This document shows positions 6,094 to 8,801 of a DNA stretch of 8,801 nucleotides, piece after piece. Source of the stretch: JACCVL01 sp038233135 (lineage in GTDB: Bacteria; Actinomycetota; Actinomycetes; Propionibacteriales; Nocardioidaceae); the NCBI GenBank assembly GCA_038233135.1, contig JBBSMN010000127.1:1-8801 (forward strand), given 5' to 3'. Below the pieces are notes generated by a model. That model saw only the letters and a program-made list of their open reading frames with translations. It was not told where the DNA came from and searched no databases. Each line of letters begins with the position of its first letter. Position 1 is the first letter of the stretch. The position numbers and the translations under genes were made by a program.

Positions 6094-6130
6094 CTCAGCA
6101 CTCTAGGTCTGAGTGGCGCAAGTTGAGTGG
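6094..6130. promoter_or_regulatory. Repeats around the regulator promoter, possible operator
   Basis: CTCAG (6094-6098) and CTGAG (6109-6113) form an inverted repeat around the regulator's -10 hexamer; CACTC (6099-6103) and GAGTG (6111-6115) form another. GAGTGG recurs at 6111-6116 and 6125-6130, spaced 14 bp, where the -35 region of the minus-strand promoter would be. LuxR-type proteins bind such short dyads, so autoregulation and control of the divergent operon are plausible but unproven. Confidence 0.35.
6100..6105 (-). promoter_or_regulatory. -10 hexamer TAGAGT, leaderless promoter of the LuxR-type regulator
   Basis: Minus-strand TAGAGT is followed by 7 nt and GTG 6092. This spacing is what places the start at 6092 rather than at the upstream GTG 6101, which overlaps the hexamer itself. 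Confidence 0.55.
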
Positions 6131-6162
6131 TTCCTCCGATGCGCCGGGGGCGTCGGCGTTCC

Positions 6163-6168
6163 TAGCGT
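6163..6168 (+). promoter_or_regulatory. -10 hexamer TAGCGT, leaderless promoter of the membrane operon
   Basis: TAGCGT is followed by 6 nt (6169-6174) and ATG 6175, with no ribosome binding site. It lies 57 bp from the regulator's oppositely directed -10, so the two promoters are back to back. Confidence 0.6.
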
Positions 6169-6174
6169 TCTCCC

Positions 6175-6813
6175 ATGACCGCGAGCGACGTTGCCACCGA
6201 TCACCAGCCCACCACGGACCAGGCGCGTCTGCGCACCTGGGGACTCGTGGGCGCCGTGGCTTCACTCGTCGGCGCTGCCTGCGCGGTCGTCATCATCGCG
6301 TGGGAGCCGATGGTCGCCGAGGACCGATTCAGCTACCCGTTCGACGCCACGTGGTTCGTGACCTGGCAGGTGGTCTTCACCGTGCAGCACGCCGCGATGC
6401 TGCCGCTGTTCGCGGGTCTCCTGCTGCTCGAACGGCGGCACCCCTCGCGCGCGTTGCGGGTCGGGACGTGGGTGGCGTTGGCCGGGCAGGTCGTCCTCAC
6501 GGCGATGGAGCTGCTCGCCCTCATCGCCACCGACGCACCGCTCGAGACCGGCCGGGGGGCCCTGGTCGGCGCCCTGTACGGCATCCCGACGGTGCTGCTG
6601 GGCGTCGCCCTGGTCGTCGCGGGCGTCGGCGCGCTGCGCACCAGGCTCTTCGACGGCGTGGCTCGTTGGCTGCTGCTCGCCCTCGGGGTGTACGTGTTCG
6701 TGGTGCTCCTCCCCGGCCTGTTCGGGCCGATGGTCGCCGGCCGGTTCGCCATCGCCGTCTGGCTGCTGGGCTTCGCGGCGCTTGGCCTCGTGATGAGGAG
6801 ACCACGGACGTGA
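6175..6813 (+). CDS. Integral membrane protein, 6 predicted TM segments, function unknown
   Basis: 212 residues with six hydrophobic spans, about 22-43, 60-85, 97-118, 128-153, 163-184 and 189-207. A soluble, polar N-terminus (1-20) precedes them and the C-terminus is short and basic (MRRPRT). The loop EPMVAEDRFSYPFDATW (44-60) after TM1 is the most distinctive polar segment and would face outside if the N-terminus is inside. No catalytic motif, ATP-binding site or transport signature is recognisable; it broadly resembles the DUF4386-like six-TM proteins often found beside actinobacterial regulators, but I am not certain. It is first in a two-gene operon: its TGA (6811-6813) overlaps the GTG (6810) of the next gene. 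The divergent LuxR-type regulator is the likely controller. Confidence 0.75.
   Translation: MTASDVATDHQPTTDQARLRTWGLVGAVASLVGAACAVVIIAWEPMVAEDRFSYPFDATWFVTWQVVFTVQHAAMLPLFAGLLLLERRHPSRALRVGTWVALAGQVVLTAMELLALIATDAPLETGRGALVGALYGIPTVLLGVALVVAGVGALRTRLFDGVARWLLLALGVYVFVVLLPGLFGPMVAGRFAIAVWLLGFAALGLVMRRPRT
6795..6800 (+). promoter_or_regulatory. Ribosome binding site GAGGAG for the second membrane gene
   Basis: GAGGAG, inside the end of the upstream gene, lies 9 nt before GTG 6810. With the GTGA stop/start overlap it marks 6810 as the original start of the second gene and implies translational coupling. Confidence 0.55.
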
Positions 6814-6880
6814 ACCGGCTCGTGCTGACCGGGCCGTCGCGGGCCTGGCCTGGGCGGCGGGTCTGCGCGGCTGGATGATC
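6810..6880 (+). other. Frameshifted 5' end of the duplicated membrane protein gene
   Basis: From GTG 6810 the frame reads MNRLVLTG and then runs to TGA in the wrong frame (6876-6878). From 6833 the -1 frame reads AVAGLAWAAGLRGWMIQM, which joins the long open frame and matches the start of the protein's second half (AGFAWAASLRAFMWEV). One extra G in the GGG at 6831-6833 would restore one continuous gene. Either the base is lost in this organism, or it is a sequence error, or translation starts downstream. Confidence 0.6.
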
Positions 6881-7948
6881 CAGATGGCCGCCGGTGAGGG
6901 GTCGACGGTGCACTGGTACGGCACGTTCCTGCTGGTCCTGCTGCCGGGGACCATCGTGGGCGCGGCATTCGGGCTGGCCGAGCACCGCCGCCGCGCCGGC
7001 CTGTCCCGCAGCCGGTTGCTGGTGCTGGCCCCGCTGCTGTTCTCGTCCGCGCTGCTCGACCCCACCATCTTCCGGCAGTTCGTCACCGAGGGCATCGGCG
7101 GTGGTTCGGTGGGGGTGGCGCTGACCGGCCTTGCGGGCGGCTTCGCCCTGTCGGGGCGCGGGCACGCGTTGCGGCGGCGTTCCTGCGGAGTGTTCGCGAC
7201 GCTCCTGGTCCTGCTGATGCTGGTGATGGCCTCCGACCAGCACCCGCTCGGCGAGCCGCACGGACTGTGGGTGGGCCTGTACGCCGCATCGCTGGTCGCC
7301 CTGCCCTGCGTGGCGTCCGCGATCCCGCAGCGCGCCGACAAGCCGGTGCTCGTCCCGGCCGCCTGGCAGGCCGTGGCGATCGGGGCGCTGGCGGGCTTCG
7401 CCTGGGCCGCCTCGCTGCGGGCGTTCATGTGGGAGGTGGCGGGCGACGGGGCCGGCGTCGATGTCGTCGCCACCTTCGTGTGGGTGTTGTTGCCCGGCAC
7501 CCTGATCGGGGGGGTCCTCGCGTGGGCCGAGTGGCGGCGCTGGTCCGGCGCGATCCCGCACCGGCGCTGGGTGGTGTGGTCACCGATGCTGTTCGGCGCC
7601 ATCTTGCTGACGGACCCGCTGTCCTTCGGGACCGACGGGGCCGTGGGGCTGGCGGCCGTCGCGGTGCCGGCGATGTGCATGATCGGCGGCTACGCGATCG
7701 CCGGACGCGGGCCGGTCGGGGTGCGCACGGTCTGCGGGCTGGTGTTCGCCTCGAGCGTGCCCGTCTGGGCGCTGACGGCCGAGGACGTCGGCGGGCCGTC
7801 GCTGTCGATCTCCGACTCGCACGGCGCGTGGGCCGCGGTTCTCTACTGGTCCCTGCTCGCCACGTTCGCGCTGGCGGCGGCGATCCCGCACCGGGGCCCG
7901 GTGGTCGCCGCTACCCGGCGCAATGCGGTTGCGGTGGCGGCCCGCTGA
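6875..7948 (+). CDS. Internally duplicated membrane protein, about 12 TM in the intact form, function unknown
   Basis: As read, 357 residues from ATG 6875; the intended protein probably starts at GTG 6810 and has about 379. The two halves are repeats offset by 183 residues: FLLVLLPGTIVGAAFGLAEH (18-37) matches FVWVLLPGTLIGGVLAWAEW (201-220); GLAGGFALSGRG (85-96) matches MIGGYAIAGRG (269-279); GLWVGLYAASLVALPCVASA (130-149) matches AWAAVLYWSLLATFALAAAI (318-337). Hydrophobic spans: about 16-36, 47-62, 77-93, 104-120, 128-150, 163-184, 197-217, 232-247, 255-276, 283-301, 315-337, plus a first span (encoded 6813-6880) that the ATG 6875 start largely removes. Repeated six-TM halves suggest a transporter-like pseudo-symmetric fold, but no known family motif is seen. 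Cotranscribed with the preceding membrane gene. Whether this strain makes a working protein is doubtful. Confidence 0.75.
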   Translation: MIQMAAGEGSTVHWYGTFLLVLLPGTIVGAAFGLAEHRRRAGLSRSRLLVLAPLLFSSALLDPTIFRQFVTEGIGGGSVGVALTGLAGGFALSGRGHALRRRSCGVFATLLVLLMLVMASDQHPLGEPHGLWVGLYAASLVALPCVASAIPQRADKPVLVPAAWQAVAIGALAGFAWAASLRAFMWEVAGDGAGVDVVATFVWVLLPGTLIGGVLAWAEWRRWSGAIPHRRWVVWSPMLFGAILLTDPLSFGTDGAVGLAAVAVPAMCMIGGYAIAGRGPVGVRTVCGLVFASSVPVWALTAEDVGGPSLSISDSHGAWAAVLYWSLLATFALAAAIPHRGPVVAATRRNAVAVAAR

Positions 7949-7964
7949 CGGTTGCCTGGCGGCG

Positions 7965-8042
7965 ATGCTCTCCTACGAAAGCTCCGGACCCACCGGCTGC
8001 ACGACGGTCCTGCTGATCCACGCAGAAGGCGGCAGTACGCCG
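7965..8042 (+). pseudogene. Possible N-terminal scrap of an alpha/beta hydrolase
   Basis: ATG 7965 opens MLSYESSGPTGCTTVLLIHA and then EGGSTP. A small polar start, a SGP-type turn and a VLLIHA strand form the usual beginning of alpha/beta hydrolases (as in LETSGSPDDPPLLLVAG-like starts). After about 26 codons the resemblance ends. The frame itself continues to 8198 without any further hydrolase feature. No SD or TANNNT precedes the ATG, so it may be coincidence. Confidence 0.3.
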
Positions 8043-8052
8043 CTTCGCGGCG
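8038..8052 (+). terminator. GC-rich hairpin, possible terminator of the membrane operon
   Basis: CGCCGC (8038-8043), a TTC loop, GCGGCG (8047-8052). A compact, stable stem 90 bp after the operon's stop codon at 7948; no T-run follows, so termination is uncertain. Confidence 0.35.
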
Positions 8053-8086
8053 CATCTGGGAGACGCTTAGCACATATCCCGGCACA

Positions 8087-8140
8087 TGAGCCCGAAATGG
8101 CCGTTCTGAGCGTGAAATCGGGTCCCGTTGCCTCCCGTTG
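8087..8140. repeat. Short tandem repeats, possible mobile-element end
   Basis: TGAGCNNGAAAT occurs at 8087-8098 and 8107-8118, exactly 20 bp apart, and TCCCGTTG occurs at 8123-8130 and 8133-8140. AATCGGGTCC (8116-8125) recurs at 8341-8350. Repeats with about 20-bp period near an end are known for IS21-type elements, but no transposase piece is visible, so this is tentative. Confidence 0.35.
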
Positions 8141-8160
8141 GACATCGTTTCCAGGTGGGC

Positions 8161-8179
8161 GTGCTACACGAGGTAGCAC
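8161..8179. repeat. Perfect 7-bp hairpin
   Basis: GTGCTAC (8161-8167), loop ACGAG, GTAGCAC (8173-8179). On the plus strand TTTT follows 7 nt later (8187-8190), so it could act as a weak terminator; it may equally belong to a mobile-element end. Confidence 0.45.
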
Positions 8180-8342
8180 CAGCGCGATTTTGAGTTGATC
8201 CCGACGAAACTCGCCGGACAACCTGGAGATTACCCCGAACCGGCCGCTTTTCGCGCGAGTGGGGAAGTGGTCCGCCCTCGCCCGTCTTCAACGGAACCCA
8301 GCGCCCGGCCCCGCCACCACCACCGTCGGCCACACCCAGTAA

Positions 8343-8666
8343 TCGGGTCCTTGGCGAAGCACCCACAGCTCATGCTTCAAGCGTGCGACGGCCATCGAGC
8401 AAGATGCTGCTGCACTCCTGCAAGCTGACACTCCTGCCGGAGCCAAGGTCGAGGTCGAGCACGAACCATCGACTGAAGGGGATGAACAACGTCTCGTTGA
8501 CCGATCGACCAGCGGACGCGATCGCCATGGTCTTTGGTCTCTGGCTGGGTCACGCAGGGCCCGTCCCCAAGAGGATCGACCCGCGGGAACGACTCCCTTT
8601 GACCCAGAGGGAAGCCAAAGTTGGGCGACCGTGGTCGCCCTGCTCGCGGCAGAGCGATCCGTCTGA
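8343..8666 (+). other. Open frame without a start codon, unassigned
   Basis: Stop-to-stop frame (TAA 8340, TGA 8664-8666) reading ATAIEQDAAALLQADTPAGA (8385-8444), KVEVEHEPSTEGDEQRLVDR and later SWATVVALLAAERS. The acidic first part looks protein-like, but there is no ATG or GTG start and third positions are A/T-rich after about 8480. A second frame from ATG 8483 (MNNVSLTDRPADAIAMVFGL) overlaps it. Possibly a decayed gene; I recognise neither. Confidence 0.25.
8594..8640 (-). terminator. Tandem hairpins downstream of the response regulator gene
   Basis: GGGCGACC (8623-8630) and GGTCGCCC (8633-8640) form a perfect GC-rich hairpin 42 bp past the regulator's stop on the minus strand; TCCCT (8594-8598) and AGGGA (8607-8611) form a weaker second one. 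The position fits a rho-independent-like terminator; the T tract is poor. Confidence 0.5.
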
Positions 8667-8681
8667 CGTCCGACGGCGGGG

Positions 8682-8801
8682 TCAGCCGCCGGGCCGGACC
8701 AGACCGGTCTCGTAGGCCAGCACTACCGCTTGGACGCGCGAGACCACGCCAAGCTTGGCGAGCACCAGGTTCACGTGCGTCTTCACCGTTGCCTGCGAGA
8801 C
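8682..8801 (-). CDS. NarL/LuxR-type response regulator, C-terminal HTH end, cut by window edge
   Basis: The last 39 codons are visible: VSQATVKTHVNLVLAKLGVV, then SRVQAVVLAYETGLVRPGG, then TGA (8684-8682). This is the second half of a LuxR HTH domain: ATVKTHVNLVLAKLG is the DNA-recognition helix and linker, SRVQAVVLAYETGLVRPG the last helix and tail. The ending AVVLAYETGLVxPG is typical of two-component response regulators of the NarL/DesR group of actinobacteria, in which the N-terminal part is a phosphorylated receiver domain; that part, and any sensor kinase, lie outside the window. Hairpins just downstream fit a terminator, so this is probably the last gene of its unit. Confidence 0.85.
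   Translation of the reverse strand, partial: VSQATVKTHVNLVLAKLGVVSRVQAVVLAYETGLVRPGG

Larger units (their letters stand above)
7949..8681. other. Gene-poor region with decayed fragments and repeats
   Basis: No intact gene is recognisable in about 730 bp. It contains a possible alpha/beta hydrolase N-terminus scrap, a tandem 20-bp-period repeat, hairpins and an unassigned open frame, each listed separately. A/T use at third positions is higher than in flanking genes, consistent with non-coding or acquired DNA. Confidence 0.5.

Noticed and set aside
6099..6101. GTG 6101 as start of the LuxR-type regulator
   Set aside because: It overlaps the TAGAGT -10 hexamer; GTG 6092 has the 7-nt leaderless spacing seen for other genes.
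6831..6833. Programmed -1 ribosomal frameshift in the second membrane gene
   Set aside because: The site CCGGGCC lacks an X XXY YYZ slippery heptamer and no obvious downstream pseudoknot is seen; a lost base is simpler.
4686..6878. Plus-strand open frame of 730 codons
   Set aside because: Antisense to the LuxR-type regulator and out of frame with the membrane gene; Arg/Gly/Pro-rich translation without motifs. High GC makes long antisense frames common.
6262..7680. Minus-strand open frames up to 472 codons
   Set aside because: Antisense to the two membrane genes; composition (Arg, Pro, Ser, Thr) is the usual reverse image of hydrophobic codons.

Overview
The window is high-GC DNA (strong G/C bias at third codon positions) whose gene content points to an actinobacterium. 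It covers ordinary metabolic genes, one regulator with a divergent membrane-protein operon, and two gene-poor stretches that hold broken gene pieces. I see no tRNA, rRNA or CRISPR array.

Layout. (1) 1-521, minus: N-terminal third of a methylcrotonoyl-CoA carboxylase beta subunit, running off the left edge. (2) 577-1746, plus: an FAD/NAD(P)H ferredoxin-reductase-like oxidoreductase, divergent from (1) across 55 bp. (3) 1758-2495, plus: a P-loop nucleoside/pantothenate-kinase-like protein whose last codons lie antisense to what looks like the C-terminal tail of an aldo/keto reductase. (4) 2634-3521, plus: an alpha/beta hydrolase. (5) about 3632-3980, plus: a broken SRPBCC gene (nonsense codon and frameshift), abutting the truncated N-terminus of a GH3 beta-glucosidase on the minus strand (4155-3988). 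(6) 4156-4607: no convincing gene, but a 14-bp palindrome and a 9-bp stem-loop. (7) 4608-6092, minus: a regulator of about 494 residues with a helical TPR-like body and a C-terminal LuxR HTH but no N-terminal ATPase. (8) 6175-6813 and 6810-7948, plus: two overlapping membrane-protein genes transcribed away from the regulator. The second is an internally duplicated protein of about 12 TM segments whose 5' end carries an apparent one-base frameshift. (9) 7949-8681: no intact gene; a possible hydrolase N-terminus scrap, repeats and hairpins resembling a mobile-element end, and an unassigned reading frame. (10) 8682-8801, minus: the last 39 codons of a NarL/LuxR-type response regulator entering from the right edge.

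The clearest window-wide signal is in expression. Seven start codons, including those of two pseudogenes, lack a convincing Shine-Dalgarno sequence and instead have a TANNNT -10 hexamer ending 6-8 nt upstream, the pattern of leaderless mRNAs. The two starts without this motif (2634 and 6810) have purine-rich ribosome binding sites. This pattern sets the start of the regulator at 6092.

How genes may work together: the carboxylase belongs to leucine/isovalerate breakdown. The LuxR-type regulator probably controls the divergent membrane operon and perhaps itself. The kinase, hydrolase and oxidoreductase show no evident shared pathway. I found no convincing new defence or mobile system. The most unusual items are the duplicated membrane protein with its frameshift, the leaderless pattern, and the cluster of truncated genes.
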